This document shows, in pieces, positions 62,601 through 63,673 of a stretch of DNA of 64,000 nucleotides. The stretch comes from Enchytraeus crypticus (taxonomy: Eukaryota > Annelida > Clitellata > Enchytraeida > Enchytraeidae). Position numbers and translations under genes: made by a program. Below the pieces are notes generated by a model, which did no database searches, was not told the DNA's origin, and saw nothing but the letters and a program-made list of their open reading frames with translations. Every line of letters begins with the position of its first letter. The first letter of the stretch is position 1. Location: positions 341,001-405,000 of the forward strand of contig CAJHZI010000534.1 in the NCBI GenBank assembly GCA_905160935.1. Reading direction: 5' to 3'.

Positions 62601-63673
62601 TTAATTGATTGATTGATGCTGTTATCTAGTGATTAATTGATTGATTGACACAGTTGGCTGAGCGCGCCCTCTCGTGCCACCTGATGGACAGGTTTGGGGG
62701 ACTGACGTGTGACTACCACGTGTCTATGGGTCGTCTAATGCTGCAGAGACAGTGCATGGAGGAGGCTGAGGCCAATCTGTCTGCTGCCATACAACTCTAC
62801 TACCAGGTTATAGCTTAATATTTATGATTTATTAATTGAATAATTGCTTGGATTGATTTGATTGATAGATTAATTGATTGATTGGATTGATTGATTTAAT
62901 TGAACAATCTTGGACTTGCACTGTTTTGATCTCGCTTTCTCTTGTGGTCTCTATGTACTCAGTTGTCATCATGTTGTGCTTTTGCGCCTGTTTATTAGAG
63001 TCTACAAGAGACGTCCCTTACATTGCCTTATGGCGAGGAACCGGACGTTAAATTCTTATTGATTGTTTGACTGATTGATTACCTGATTCATTGCTTGGTA
63101 GATTGTTTACCTTGATTGACTGATTGGTTGATTGATTGATTTGATTTTATGGAAGCGATTAATTAATTGATTAATAGATTGACTGATTGATTGAATGATT
63201 AATTAATGGATTGATTAAGTGGTTGATTGATTGATTCTTTGATTGGTTGGTTGGTTGGTTGATTGCTTGATTGCATAATTGATTTGATTTGAGTGATATA
63301 TTTGTTATAATTGATTGAATTATTGATTGCTTGCTTGCTTGATCTAGTGATTTATTGATTGATTGACTTAGTTATTAATTGATTGATTGATGGATGAGCA
63401 GTTATTGATTTTTTGATTGATTAACTTAGATACTAATTGATTGATTGATTGATGAGCAGAATGTGGAGGCGATTGACTTAGTTATTAATTGATTGATTGA
63501 TGGATGAACAGAACGTGGAGGCGTGGTCTCTGAGGGGACACGTGAAGTACCTGACAGGAGACTATGAAGGCGCTAAGACCTGCTACCTAACGACCCTCTC
63601 TTTCATGATCGACTCGCCTGAGCTTCATTCAATCTATCTCAGGCTTGCCTCCATTCATCTGCACAACGCTGAT
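15751..63673 (+). CDS. CFAP70: Cilia- and flagella-associated protein 70 (CFAP70/TTC18), 3' incomplete
   Basis: CFAP70 is an axonemal protein with tetratricopeptide repeats, known to bind the base region of outer dynein arms and to support ciliary beating. I join 24 coding exons, 1011 codons, with intact phase at every junction. Landmarks in order: N-terminal beta-rich region ([14 protein letters not shown], then [12 protein letters not shown]); [21 protein letters not shown]; the [10 protein letters not shown] and [18 protein letters not shown] motifs; a Lys/Pro-rich linker; [52 protein letters not shown]; then TPR units from about residue 629. The order and wording follow vertebrate CFAP70 closely. 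The start at 15751 has a purine at -3 and G at +4. The vertebrate protein is about 1100 residues, so roughly 100 C-terminal residues lie past the window. A Lys/Pro-rich insert (58256-58339 and 60773 onward) splits the TPR region. Confidence 0.93.
15945..16016 (-). repeat. Repeat C tail fragment
   Basis: The minus strand has the CCTTGATTAAACTGGGATTC segment and ends in (GATGAT)n. The same tail is seen at 30405, 35021, 39700 and 58845. Confidence 0.6.
16180..16476 (+). repeat. 15-bp minisatellite, about 20 copies
   Basis: The unit AAGTATTCAATCTTT repeats almost without change; one copy has TAGTC for TATTC. It lies in CFAP70 intron 1. The unit is divisible by three, so it fakes a repetitive reading frame. 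Confidence 0.95.
16530..16597 (-). repeat. Repeat H, inverted copy
   Basis: ACTTAACTTAACTTAACTTA, then CATAATTATGCTGG and GGAGGTCACAAAGACCTGTA. It is the reverse complement of 15083-15146 with few differences. The pair brackets CFAP70 exon 1. Confidence 0.75.
16641..16677. repeat. Perfect short palindrome
   Basis: GATTTCTAAATTTACA and its exact complement are separated by TTATA. It makes a 16-bp stem with a 5-base loop in CFAP70 intron 1. Confidence 0.9.
16858..16990 (+). repeat. SINE family A, well-preserved copy
   Basis: The head has a tRNA-like A box (TGGGGAAGTCGG; TGGCGAAGTCGG in the consensus of other copies) and B box (GGTTCAAATCC). The body is CACTGACATCGCTTTCGAGT... to GACGTTAACCTTAG. 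This is the reference copy for family A. Confidence 0.8.
17096..17339 (+). CDS. CFAP70: CFAP70 exon 2
   Basis: The acceptor is ATTTACAG and the donor is TAG|GTAGTA, phase 0 in and 1 out. It encodes [20 protein letters not shown], an acidic Gly/Glu insert ([12 protein letters not shown]), and [20 protein letters not shown]. Confidence 0.88.
18105..18520 (+). repeat. Degenerate tandem repeat of about 31 bp
   Basis: Around 13 units of the kind ATTCATGTTGTACTAGATAG followed by GACTGCATCTTT. The units differ by substitutions and small indels. It lies in CFAP70 intron 2; I see nothing coding in the rest of 17340-18838. Confidence 0.8.
18839..18979 (+). CDS. CFAP70: CFAP70 exon 3 (likely GC donor)
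   Basis: The acceptor is TGTTTCAG. It encodes [20 protein letters not shown]... to [11 protein letters not shown]. The only junction that keeps phase 1 and restores the conserved LLPxLxGE reading is CTTAGAG|GCATGT joined to GAGAGACG at 21497, so the donor reads GC instead of GT. Confidence 0.78.
19290..21011. mobile_element. Tc1/mariner derivative with about 690-bp inverted arms
   Basis: The element starts CAGTCTTGTGCAGAATGG and ends with its complement, flanked on both sides by a TA target duplication (19288-19289, 21012-21013). The left arm runs to about 19985 and the right arm starts near 20325, with about 90% identity. The arms include the first about 50 codons of a Tc1-type transposase (ATG at 19829 and its mirror), so the structure is an inverted duplication of the 5' part of a Tc1 element. 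It cannot be autonomous. Confidence 0.85.
19829..20280 (+). pseudogene. Tc1-like transposase N-terminal relic
   Basis: The frame reads [20 protein letters not shown], then a helix-turn-helix region, a stop where GRPR would be (KG*PRATSKR), [20 protein letters not shown] and [16 protein letters not shown]. These are the paired DNA-binding domains of Tc1 transposases. The TGA probably comes from CGA (Arg). The DDE catalytic half is absent. Confidence 0.8.
21090..21262 (+). repeat. (TA)n microsatellite
   Basis: Almost uninterrupted TATATA with a few T and G interruptions, just outside the Tc1 derivative. Confidence 0.95.
21497..21579 (+). CDS. CFAP70: CFAP70 exon 4
   Basis: The acceptor is TATCGTAG and the donor is CAG|GTCTTG, phase 1 in and 0 out. 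It encodes [20 protein letters not shown]... to DQCQ. Confidence 0.83.
21596..22210 (+). repeat. (TC)n tracts with (CACT)n, including duplicated exon-4 edges
   Basis: Long TCTCTC runs hold two more copies of the exon 4 donor edge: CAGTGTCAGATCTCTAGTCA near 21669 and CAGTATCAGGTCTATAGACA near 21769. A second part, 21975-22170, is a duplicated block of ACTCTATTTCTCTCTGTCAC and its neighbours, ending in (ACTC)n. Confidence 0.85.
22640..22797 (-). repeat. Repeat family B copy
   Basis: On the minus strand it runs CTTGGACTTGCACCGTTTTG... through AGAGACGTCCCTGACATTGC to GGCGAGGAACTGGACG. Sister copies are at 53930-54108 and 62905-63055 (plus). Confidence 0.75.
22911..23087 (+). CDS. CFAP70: CFAP70 exon 5
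   Basis: The acceptor is AACTCAG and the donor is GAG|GTTAGC, phase 0 in and 0 out. It encodes [20 protein letters not shown]... to CPLPLSEE, matching the family's LLTxxQLxxGN motif. Confidence 0.88.
23505..23606 (+). repeat. Three decayed copies of the exon-5 donor edge
   Basis: AGTGAAGAGGTTAGCTATAA, GGTAAAGGGGTTAGCTGTAT and AGTAAAGAGGTAGAGAATAT each resemble the exon 5 end CTTAGTGAAGAG|GTTAGCTG. The stretches CCTCTATCTCTT between them match CCTCTACCTCTT just after the real donor. Confidence 0.75.
23719..23846 (+). CDS. CFAP70: CFAP70 exon 6
   Basis: The acceptor is CATTATAG and the donor is TCA|GTAAGC, phase 0 in and 2 out. It encodes [20 protein letters not shown]... to AAFIPN. Confidence 0.85.
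24385..24534 (+). CDS. CFAP70: CFAP70 exon 7
   Basis: The acceptor is GTTTTAG. The donor is GTCTG|GTCTCT, chosen because it is the only GT that gives phase 2. It encodes [20 protein letters not shown]... [20 protein letters not shown]. The donor is weak, so the last few residues are less sure. Confidence 0.78.
24863..24962 (+). CDS. CFAP70: CFAP70 exon 8
   Basis: The acceptor is TGTATAG and the donor is AAG|GTTTCT, phase 2 in and 0 out. It encodes [20 protein letters not shown]... KKAGPAK, including the conserved PVEIxR motif. Confidence 0.87.
24984..25090 (+). repeat. (TC)n microsatellite
   Basis: TCTCTC runs with TTTC and CCATC interruptions directly follow the exon 8 donor. Confidence 0.9.
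25374..25446 (+). CDS. CFAP70: CFAP70 exon 9
   Basis: The acceptor is ATAGCAG, so a start one codon earlier (25371) is also possible. The donor is GGAG|GTGAGG. It encodes [20 protein letters not shown] and LFPG, phase 0 in and 1 out. Confidence 0.87.
25535..25590 (+). repeat. Direct duplication of a 27-bp segment
   Basis: CGGCTGGTGTCCATGTTTAA occurs twice in tandem with a short ACACCGC spacer. Confidence 0.8.
25738..25799 (+). CDS. CFAP70: CFAP70 exon 10
   Basis: The acceptor is TTTCACAG and the donor is AGG|GTAAGA, phase 1 in and 0 out. It encodes [20 protein letters not shown] and R, equivalent to the family's GVKxIRGAFxVYPY segment. Confidence 0.87.
25815..26225 (-). repeat. Repeat family D copy with (TC)n end
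   Basis: On the minus strand the body (CAACAGGTGTCATAAAAGGC... to CTTGGCAGAACACT, 26008-26225) runs straight into a (GA)n tract (25815-26007). This shows the microsatellite is the 3' end of the repeat. Confidence 0.75.
26548..28411 (+). pseudogene. DDE-type transposase relic (CRHH family)
   Basis: The reading is recovered across several frames. It holds [123 protein letters not shown] and [20 protein letters not shown]. These are recurrent in a multicopy animal family that I recall only as unnamed transposon-like proteins. DTTASNT and CRHHxxE look like parts of an RNase H-like catalytic core with a C/H pair. The longest frame is 27066-27947. It shifts near 27935, and an in-frame TGA stands at 28281-28283, where the family has Arg (AE*GV). 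At least one more shift lies before 27066. Confidence 0.75.
28613..28789 (+). repeat. 22-bp minisatellite, 8 copies
   Basis: The unit GATAATATACAGGATAAATG plus TT is nearly invariant. It sits between the transposase relic and the right end of the 2.6-kb element. Confidence 0.95.
29008..29152 (-). repeat. Repeat C copy
   Basis: The minus strand runs CCCGTGTTGTGTCCGGGTTG... CGTGTCGTCAATGGCGACAA... to GAGAGCCTAGGCTCCAGAAA. Confidence 0.75.
29637..29825 (+). CDS. CFAP70: CFAP70 exon 11
   Basis: The acceptor is ATAACTCAG and the donor is GGG|GTAAGT, phase 0 in and 0 out. It encodes [20 protein letters not shown]... then a Pro-rich and Lys-rich linker ending GGKDKKG. The intron before it is 3.8 kb because of the 2.6-kb transposon. 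Confidence 0.82.
30010..30135 (+). repeat. SINE family A, variant copy
   Basis: GATGCGGGGTTCAAATCCAG, then TCGTCGCTGACTTTATGTCG and AAACTGACGTTAAATTTGGC. With 225 and 37490 it forms a subfamily. Confidence 0.65.
30405..30690 (+). repeat. Repeat C tail followed by repeat G and (TA)n
   Basis: A CCTGGTTAAACTGGGATTTA... (GATGAT) tail is followed at about 30455 by a block ending GCCACTTTAATTATATACAT, then (TA)n to 30770. The block recurs at 35350-35600 with the same (TA)n end. Confidence 0.65.
30771..31734. mobile_element. Non-autonomous Tc1/mariner-like element, 964 bp
   Basis: It starts CAGGGTGAGTAAAA and ends TTTTACTCACCCTG. The arms stay similar for about 190 bp (ATGGATGAAAATTGGC, GTTGCTCTGCTGAAAC). 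It lies in (TA)n, in line with a TA target. Inside is the minus-strand end of a transposase (next entry). Confidence 0.82.
31068..31540 (-). pseudogene. Tc1/mariner transposase C-terminal relic
   Basis: The minus strand reads [20 protein letters not shown], then [30 protein letters not shown], a stop, [20 protein letters not shown] and [31 protein letters not shown] is the third catalytic block of the family. The second block has N where the catalytic D is expected (FQRNG for FQQDG). One in-frame stop and the missing N-terminal half make it inactive. Confidence 0.85.
31741..32170. repeat. AT-rich nested palindrome
   Basis: Two nested inverted repeats: AAAGCTGGTAATGCTTATAA... (31777-31810 with 32031-32064) and TAGAGAGAATGATAACAAGA (about 31913-31936 with 31979-32002), both filled with (TA)n. 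The whole can fold into one long hairpin. Confidence 0.85.
32666..32709 (+). promoter_or_regulatory. CCAAT and TATA boxes of the nested gene
   Basis: CCAAT at 32666-32670 and TATAAAT at 32703-32709 are spaced as in a core promoter. The next bases (CACTACATACTCA, 32732-32744) would hold the start site. Confidence 0.55.
32735..34570 (+). pseudogene. Nested Lys/Ser/Asp-rich gene, copy 1
   Basis: I do not recognise this family. A 5' UTR exon ends at TTTCACAG|GTAAGT (32857) and is spliced to 33443 (TTTTCGTAG|GATTCC). The reading [20 protein letters not shown]... starts at 33550. It passes MADYIAFDR and then shifts frame near 33715, where two bases are present that copies 2 and 4 lack. The reading resumes as [15 protein letters not shown] (33732) and runs open to the stop at 34335-34337. 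The C-terminal part is basic, with [14 protein letters not shown] and a [11 protein letters not shown] end. AATAAA is at 34556-34561. It lies wholly within a CFAP70 intron. A sequencing indel would make it intact. Confidence 0.65.
33078..33320 (-). repeat. Repeat family D copy in the nested gene's 5' intron
   Basis: On the minus strand it runs GTCATACAAGGCGAACTGAG... to GGCTAAGAGGCGGAACACTA, the family D order. It lies between the UTR exon and the coding exon of the nested gene. Confidence 0.65.
34805..35110. repeat. Repeat C fragments
   Basis: At 34805-34905 (plus): CACTAAGGTCCAAATCAACG, CATTTGGTTGGTGAGC. At 35021-35100 (minus): a tail with TTAACTAGGGTAGGGG... and ATCATCATCGTCAG. No gene is seen here. 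Confidence 0.55.
35350..35932 (+). repeat. Repeat G copy and long (TA)n / (CA)n tracts
   Basis: 35350-35600 repeats the block at 30455-30690, including GAATGAGCGTACCCTCTACG and GCCACTTTAATTATTAATAT. It is followed by about 330 bases of TATATA with a short ACACACAC island. Confidence 0.8.
36205..36345 (-). repeat. SINE family A copy
   Basis: It is the reverse complement of the family: TCACTCGAAAGCGATGTCAG, AGGATTTGAATCCCGCACAT, TGATCCGCGGTCGGATATCT. Confidence 0.75.
36346..36560 (+). repeat. Repeat family D copy
   Basis: GGAAGGCAAGGGGGAATATC ... GGCTTTATGTACCTCGGACC TGCCACTT, the family D body without its (GA)n tail. Confidence 0.65.
36976..37023 (+). CDS. CFAP70: Possible CFAP70 Lys-rich micro-exon
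   Basis: [16 protein letters not shown] would fit between exon 11 (ends KDKKG) and exon 12 (starts AGGAKD) and keeps phase 0. It is doubtful: the acceptor CAAAAG is poor and no GT follows in the needed phase. It may be a decayed exon. Confidence 0.25.
37490..37620 (+). repeat. SINE family A, variant copy
   Basis: GATCAGTAGGTGCTGGGTTC AAATCTAGTGC... then GTCGAGCAGAAAACTGACGT. It belongs with the 225 and 30010 copies. Confidence 0.65.
37625..38640. other. Intron sequence without recognised content
   Basis: An AT-rich part of the CFAP70 intron between exons 11 and 12. Short frames here have no family resemblance. Confidence 0.5.
38645..38795 (-). repeat. SINE family A copy with an opposed second head
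   Basis: A minus-strand copy ends at TATCTTACCGAC. It joins directly to the plus-strand head TGGCTGGAGGCAGTGGCGAT. Confidence 0.7.
38901..39049 (+). CDS. CFAP70: CFAP70 exon 12
   Basis: The acceptor is GTATTTCAG and the donor is CAG|GTATAT, phase 0 in and 2 out. It encodes [20 protein letters not shown] ... [20 protein letters not shown]. The EGQxYxEAxxYIxxE motif is conserved in the family. Confidence 0.88.
39100..39290 (+). pseudogene. CFAP70 exon 12, decayed duplicate a, split by a SINE
   Basis: GTTGAGGCCAAGTCCTACAT CATGAT (39103-39128) and GAGCTAGTGCGATAGACCAT... to ACTCAGGTACATAT (39231-39290) match exon 12. A family A SINE (39129-39230, minus) separates them. CTTGAT has become GCGATAG, which brings a stop. 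Confidence 0.8.
39129..39230 (-). repeat. SINE family A copy inside the exon-12 duplicate
   Basis: AGCTGGTAAAGCTAAGGTTA ... CCACAGATACTGATCCGCGG-type sequence on the plus strand, the reverse complement of the family. Confidence 0.75.
39358..39460 (+). pseudogene. CFAP70 exon 12, duplicate b
   Basis: GAGAGCAAGTCCTATGATAG ... GAGCTAGGGCTTGATAGACC ... ACTGAGGTATATTG. The frame stays open ([20 protein letters not shown]) and the GTATAT donor is kept, but no good acceptor precedes it. Confidence 0.75.
39490..39755 (+). repeat. Repeat C, nearly full copy
   Basis: The head is CGTGTTGTGTCCGGGTTGTT..., the middle CATTCGGTTAGTGAACTCCT, and the end TTAAAATGGGCTTAAAGGGG followed by (GATGAT)n. This and 39897 are the reference copies. 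Confidence 0.8.
39897..40092 (+). repeat. Repeat C copy
   Basis: The head is CCCGTATTGTGTCCGGGTTG CTGAAG. The tail is TTTAAACTGGGATTCAAGGG. It lies 140 bases after the previous copy in the same orientation. Confidence 0.75.
40162..40222 (+). CDS. CFAP70: CFAP70 exon 13
   Basis: The acceptor is TTGTTTAG and the donor is AAG|GTATCT, phase 2 in and 0 out. It encodes [21 protein letters not shown], matching the conserved MIPPRPPLxRRTxxAQK segment. Confidence 0.9.
40227..40378 (+). repeat. (TC)n microsatellite
   Basis: TCTCTC with AGATCT and CACGCTC interruptions, directly after the exon 13 donor. Confidence 0.9.
40388..41000 (+). repeat. 43-bp minisatellite, about 14 copies
   Basis: The unit TTGATATAATAATTTCTATA plus ACAATTACTACCACAGCTAT plus TRG is almost invariant. 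Units differ only at TAG/TGG in the last triplet: units 1, 2 and 6 carry TAG and the rest TGG. Confidence 0.95.
41257..41375 (+). CDS. CFAP70: CFAP70 exon 14
   Basis: The acceptor is CGTTGCAG and the donor is GAG|GTACGA, phase 0 in and 2 out. It encodes [36 protein letters not shown] and FDER. Confidence 0.88.
41773..41893 (+). repeat. 26/29-bp minisatellite, 4 copies
   Basis: Units of AATATCATCACAATCATCAT CAGTTGCTTGC; one copy lacks a CAT triplet. Confidence 0.9.
42205..42595 (+). repeat. Repeat family D, full copy
   Basis: The head CCCGTGTTGTGCTCGGCCGT... CGTAAGAGGCGACTAAGGCA is shared with repeat C. The body GGAAATCATCTCAGAAGCCA, TATGGATAAGGCATAGACTT and TGAATCTGCCACTTGGCTGT is D-specific. 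Confidence 0.75.
42698..42836 (+). CDS. CFAP70: CFAP70 exon 15
   Basis: The acceptor is CGTTTCAG and the donor is CAG|GTAGGA, phase 2 in and 0 out. It encodes [33 protein letters not shown] and FQDQNELQ, the best conserved stretch of the protein. Confidence 0.92.
42850..43550 (+). repeat. 14-bp minisatellite, about 50 copies
   Basis: Variants of GTGATAATATCACG are repeated in 14-base steps. Each unit has complementary ends (GTGAT...ATCAC), so each can form a tiny hairpin. It starts just after the exon 15 donor. Confidence 0.92.
43608..43915 (+). repeat. Repeat family D copy with (GA)n tail
   Basis: The head is CCCGTGTTGTGTCGGGGCCT; the body ends CTATCACTTGGCCGGACGCT and passes into GAGAGAGAGA. 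Confidence 0.75.
44028..44180 (-). repeat. SINE family E copy
   Basis: The plus strand shows ACGCATTATAGTGAAATGAT ... CCGAGATTTTACTCCAAAT, the reverse complement of the body at 6860-7020. The tRNA-like head is lost. Confidence 0.7.
44463..44705 (-). repeat. Repeat family D copy with (TC)n end
   Basis: (TC)n at 44463-44487 is followed by AGTGTTCTGCCAAGTGGCAG and, at the far end, GTCGCCTCTTACGACAGGTG. Confidence 0.75.
45064..45249 (+). CDS. CFAP70: CFAP70 exon 16 (first TPR region)
   Basis: The acceptor is CGTCACAG and the donor is GAG|GTTTCA, phase 0 in and 0 out. It encodes [20 protein letters not shown] ... [23 protein letters not shown], about residues 629-690. The end has the TPR helix pattern. 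Confidence 0.9.
45835..46035 (-). repeat. Repeat C copy
   Basis: The minus strand runs CCCGTGTTGTGCTCGGGTTG CTGAAGAAT ... CATTCGGTTGGTGAGCACAT ... to a CATTGAGATGCAAGGGAAG end. Confidence 0.75.
46440..47000 (-). pseudogene. Non-LTR reverse transcriptase C-terminal relic
   Basis: The minus strand reads [67 protein letters not shown] and [11 protein letters not shown]. This is the C-terminal region of CR1/Rex-like reverse transcriptases (LxYSLIxSxLxYGIEVWGN, xRxIxxxxxxxH, LxVxxLYxL). Stops and a frameshift break it. Confidence 0.8.
47039..48507 (-). pseudogene. Nested Lys/Ser/Asp-rich gene, copy 2
   Basis: The exon starts after GACATAG near 48492. It reads [40 protein letters not shown], then a stop shortly before [20 protein letters not shown]. 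The second frame goes on through [20 protein letters not shown] and breaks near 47850. It resumes as [20 protein letters not shown] ... [15 protein letters not shown] (47344-47526). The roughly 300-base 3' UTR resembles that of copy 1. Confidence 0.75.
48640..49490 (-). pseudogene. Non-LTR retrotransposon ORF1-like fragment
   Basis: An open frame of 243 codons (49490 to 48759). It has a central Pro/Gln/Asn-rich part, [12 protein letters not shown], and a C-terminal domain [23 protein letters not shown]...CKKL...[13 protein letters not shown]. This resembles the RRM-like ORF1 domain of CR1/Rex-type elements (FVGxLxxxTTxxDLxxYL). Start and end are uncertain; the usual WPEG(V/C) end is altered to WLEGS. 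Confidence 0.7.
49905..50030 (-). repeat. Repeat C copy (partial)
   Basis: On the plus strand, CAACCGAATGCTCTTTCTAA ... GATTGGTCTATTCTTCAGCA ACCTGGACAC, the reverse complement of the repeat C head. Confidence 0.7.
50060..51670 (-). pseudogene. Nested Lys/Ser/Asp-rich gene, copy 3
   Basis: The acceptor is TTTGCATAG near 51643. The N-terminal segment is diverged, with [34 protein letters not shown] then a stop. The middle has an expanded repeat SELEIPEV (about 36 bases per unit, 50870-51070). The end is [10 protein letters not shown]... [26 protein letters not shown] ... [15 protein letters not shown] (50353-50661). The 3' UTR is similar to copies 1 and 2. Confidence 0.7.
51740..52145 (-). pseudogene. 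Nested Lys/Ser/Asp-rich gene, copy 4 (truncated)
   Basis: The acceptor CCCTAG|GATTCAGAAGAG is near 52140. It reads [18 protein letters not shown], then [36 protein letters not shown]. It shifts again before [33 protein letters not shown], and is cut at about 51745 where copy 3's upstream sequence begins. Confidence 0.7.
52265..53005 (+). repeat. Repeat family D copy split by an 18-bp minisatellite
   Basis: The first part is 52265-52390 (GTGTCGTAAAAGAAAACTGA ... GATAAGGCATAGACTGT) and the second 52855-53005 (TTTTGTGAATGGATTAACTA ... CCTACCACTTGAACACTAG). Between them are an 18-bp minisatellite (52386-52565, GTAGCAGTATTACTATTC, about 10 units) and unassigned sequence. Confidence 0.7.
53015..53790. 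other. CFAP70 intron, little recognised
   Basis: A partial family A variant SINE is seen at about 53085-53140 (TCACTGACATGCCATCGAGA ... CTAACGTTAAACTGGACTG). There are short duplications of TATTGACTCTGTAACGTCTA near 53250. No gene is seen. Confidence 0.45.
53795..54108. repeat. Repeat D fragment (minus) and repeat B copy (plus)
   Basis: 53795-53900 resembles a minus-strand D head. 53930-54108 is repeat B: TTGATCTTGGACTTGCACTG ... CAGTCGTCATCGTGTGGTG ... GGCGAGGAACCGGACGTTAA. Confidence 0.7.
54091..54132. repeat. Perfect 18-bp stem hairpin at the repeat B end
   Basis: ACCGGACGTTAAATTAAA and its exact complement with a TGACTG loop. Confidence 0.9.
54272..54352 (+). CDS. CFAP70: CFAP70 exon 17
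   Basis: The acceptor is TCACCGCAG and the donor is CTG|GTATCT, phase 0 in and 0 out. It encodes [27 protein letters not shown]; HWLDYGxF is a conserved TPR-helix stretch of the family. The 9-kb intron before it holds three nested gene copies. Confidence 0.9.
54915..55050 (+). repeat. SINE family A copy, plus arm of an inverted pair
   Basis: TGGCTGGAGCCAGTGACGAA ... GGGTTCAAATCCTGGGCTCG ... GAAACTGACGTTAACC. Confidence 0.8.
55052..55175 (-). repeat. SINE family A copy, minus arm of an inverted pair
   Basis: AAAGCTAATGTTAACGTGAG ... GGCGAGCCCAGGATTTGAAC ... TCTTACCGACATCGCCACT. The spacer to the plus arm is only a few bases. Confidence 0.8.
55342..55394 (+). CDS. CFAP70: CFAP70 exon 18
   Basis: The acceptor is TTCTATAG and the donor is CAGG|GTTAGT, phase 0 in and 2 out. 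It encodes [18 protein letters not shown], equivalent to the AQECFxxALxL TPR helix. Confidence 0.87.
55435..55662 (-). repeat. Repeat C copy
   Basis: The minus strand runs GTGTTGTGTCCGGGTTGCTG AAGAACAC ... TTTCTAAAACGAAAGG ... GGGTTCAAGGGAAGTTGCTG and (GATGAT)n, nearly complete. Confidence 0.8.
56393..56508 (+). CDS. CFAP70: CFAP70 exon 19
   Basis: The acceptor is TGCTCAG and the donor is TTTG|GTAGGA, phase 2 in and 1 out. It encodes [38 protein letters not shown], a TPR unit with the family's LLLCGxL start. Confidence 0.9.
56582..56680 (-). repeat. (TC)n with repeat D end
   Basis: TCTCTC runs to 56633 and is followed by TTAGTGCCCTGCCCACTGGC AAGTCAATGGTATGTAACG, the 3' end of repeat D in minus orientation. 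Confidence 0.7.
57111..57293 (+). CDS. CFAP70: CFAP70 exon 20
   Basis: The acceptor is GTATTTAG and the donor is GATG|GTAAAA, phase 1 in and 1 out. It encodes [20 protein letters not shown] then an Ala/Gln/Glu-rich helix ([20 protein letters not shown]) likely to be a coiled coil. Confidence 0.87.
57360..57541 (+). repeat. (TC)n tracts around a SINE family A fragment
   Basis: TCTCTC at 57360-57420 and 57505-57541 flank CGCGGAATCAGTATGTGCGA ... GACATCGCTTTCGAGTGAG (57424-57492). Confidence 0.75.
58256..58339 (+). CDS. CFAP70: CFAP70 exon 21 (Lys/Ser/Pro linker)
   Basis: The acceptor is TTTATAG and the donor is ACTG|GTACAG, phase 1 in and 1 out. It encodes [29 protein letters not shown]. It is low in complexity, so its place in the mRNA rests on splice sites and phase. 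Confidence 0.75.
58688..58905 (+). repeat. SINE family A copy then repeat C tail
   Basis: 58688-58825: GGCTGGAGTCAGTGTCGATG ... GAGTGAGGCAGTTGACGTTA. 58845-58905: CTGGCACGACCCTGGTTAAA CTGGGATTTAAGGG (GATGAT)n. Confidence 0.75.
58906..59484. other. CFAP70 intron without recognised content
   Basis: No family resemblance was seen in any frame and no repeat was recognised. Confidence 0.4.
59485..59700 (-). repeat. SINE family E copy
   Basis: Plus strand: CACGCATTGTAGTGAATTGA ... CAGATCAGCGCGGCTGGGAT CCGAACTC, the reverse complement of the copy at 6805. Confidence 0.75.
60335..60450 (-). repeat. Strongly diverged SINE family A copy
   Basis: Plus strand: CAGTTTCTTGCCTCGAAAGC ... GATTTGAAACCTTCACC ... 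GTCAGACAACTTGCCAACA, the antisense of the 37490-type variant. Confidence 0.5.
60506..60645 (+). repeat. SINE family A copy
   Basis: GGCTGGAGCCAGTGGTGAAA ... GGGGTTCAAATCCTGGGCTC ... GAAACTGACGTTAACATTAG. It lies about 130 bases before exon 22. Confidence 0.8.
60773..60903 (+). CDS. CFAP70: CFAP70 exon 22
   Basis: The acceptor is GATTTCAG and the donor is CCG|GTACTG, phase 1 in and 0 out. It encodes [20 protein letters not shown] ... [17 protein letters not shown]; the AAxFLLEVxA motif is typical. Confidence 0.88.
60994..61855. mobile_element. Non-autonomous DNA transposon, 862 bp, TA target
   Basis: The left end CACTGTGAGTCTTATAAGTG and the right end CACTTATAAGACTCACAGTG are complements. 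The arms match for about 80 bp. TA flanks both ends (60992-60993, 61856-61857). The inside keeps the start of a transposase on the minus strand. Confidence 0.85.
61195..61272 (-). pseudogene. Transposase N-terminal stub
   Basis: From an ATG at 61272 the minus strand reads [20 protein letters not shown] and then a stop three codons later. The FSKEDRxLI...KGYGA start is that of the helix-turn-helix of Tc1/IS630-type transposases that begin MVFSxED. Confidence 0.6.
62076..62212 (-). repeat. SINE family A copy
   Basis: Plus strand: AGCTGGTAAAGCTAAGGTTA ACGTCAGTTTCC ... GATCCGCGGTCGAGTATCTT ACC ... CCACTGGCTCCAGC, a complete copy in reverse. Confidence 0.82.
62230..62650 (+). repeat. Degenerate (GATT)n satellite with a 34-bp higher-order unit
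   Basis: ATTGATTGATTGACGCTGAT ATTTAGTGATTA recurs several times up to the acceptor of exon 23. Confidence 0.85.
62654..62806 (+). CDS. CFAP70: CFAP70 exon 23 (TPR)
   Basis: The acceptor is TGACACAG and the donor is CAG|GTTATA, phase 0 in and 0 out. It encodes [51 protein letters not shown], one TPR unit. Confidence 0.9.
62820..63505 (+). repeat. (GATT)n satellite with an inserted repeat B copy
   Basis: GATT/GATTGATT tracts flank repeat B (62905-63055: ATCTTGGACTTGCACTGTTT ... CGAGGAACCGGACGTTAAAT). Near 63453-63470, GAGCAGAATGTGGAGGCG copies the start of exon 24 (ACAG|AACGTGGAGGCG). Confidence 0.85.
63512..63673 (+). CDS. CFAP70: CFAP70 exon 24 (TPR); gene runs on past the window
   Basis: The acceptor is GATGAACAG and the donor is GAT|GTGAGC, phase 0 in and 0 out. 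It encodes [54 protein letters not shown]. VWxLxGHLxxLxGxxxEAK is the typical penultimate TPR of the family. No stop follows in phase, so later exons are outside. Confidence 0.9.
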
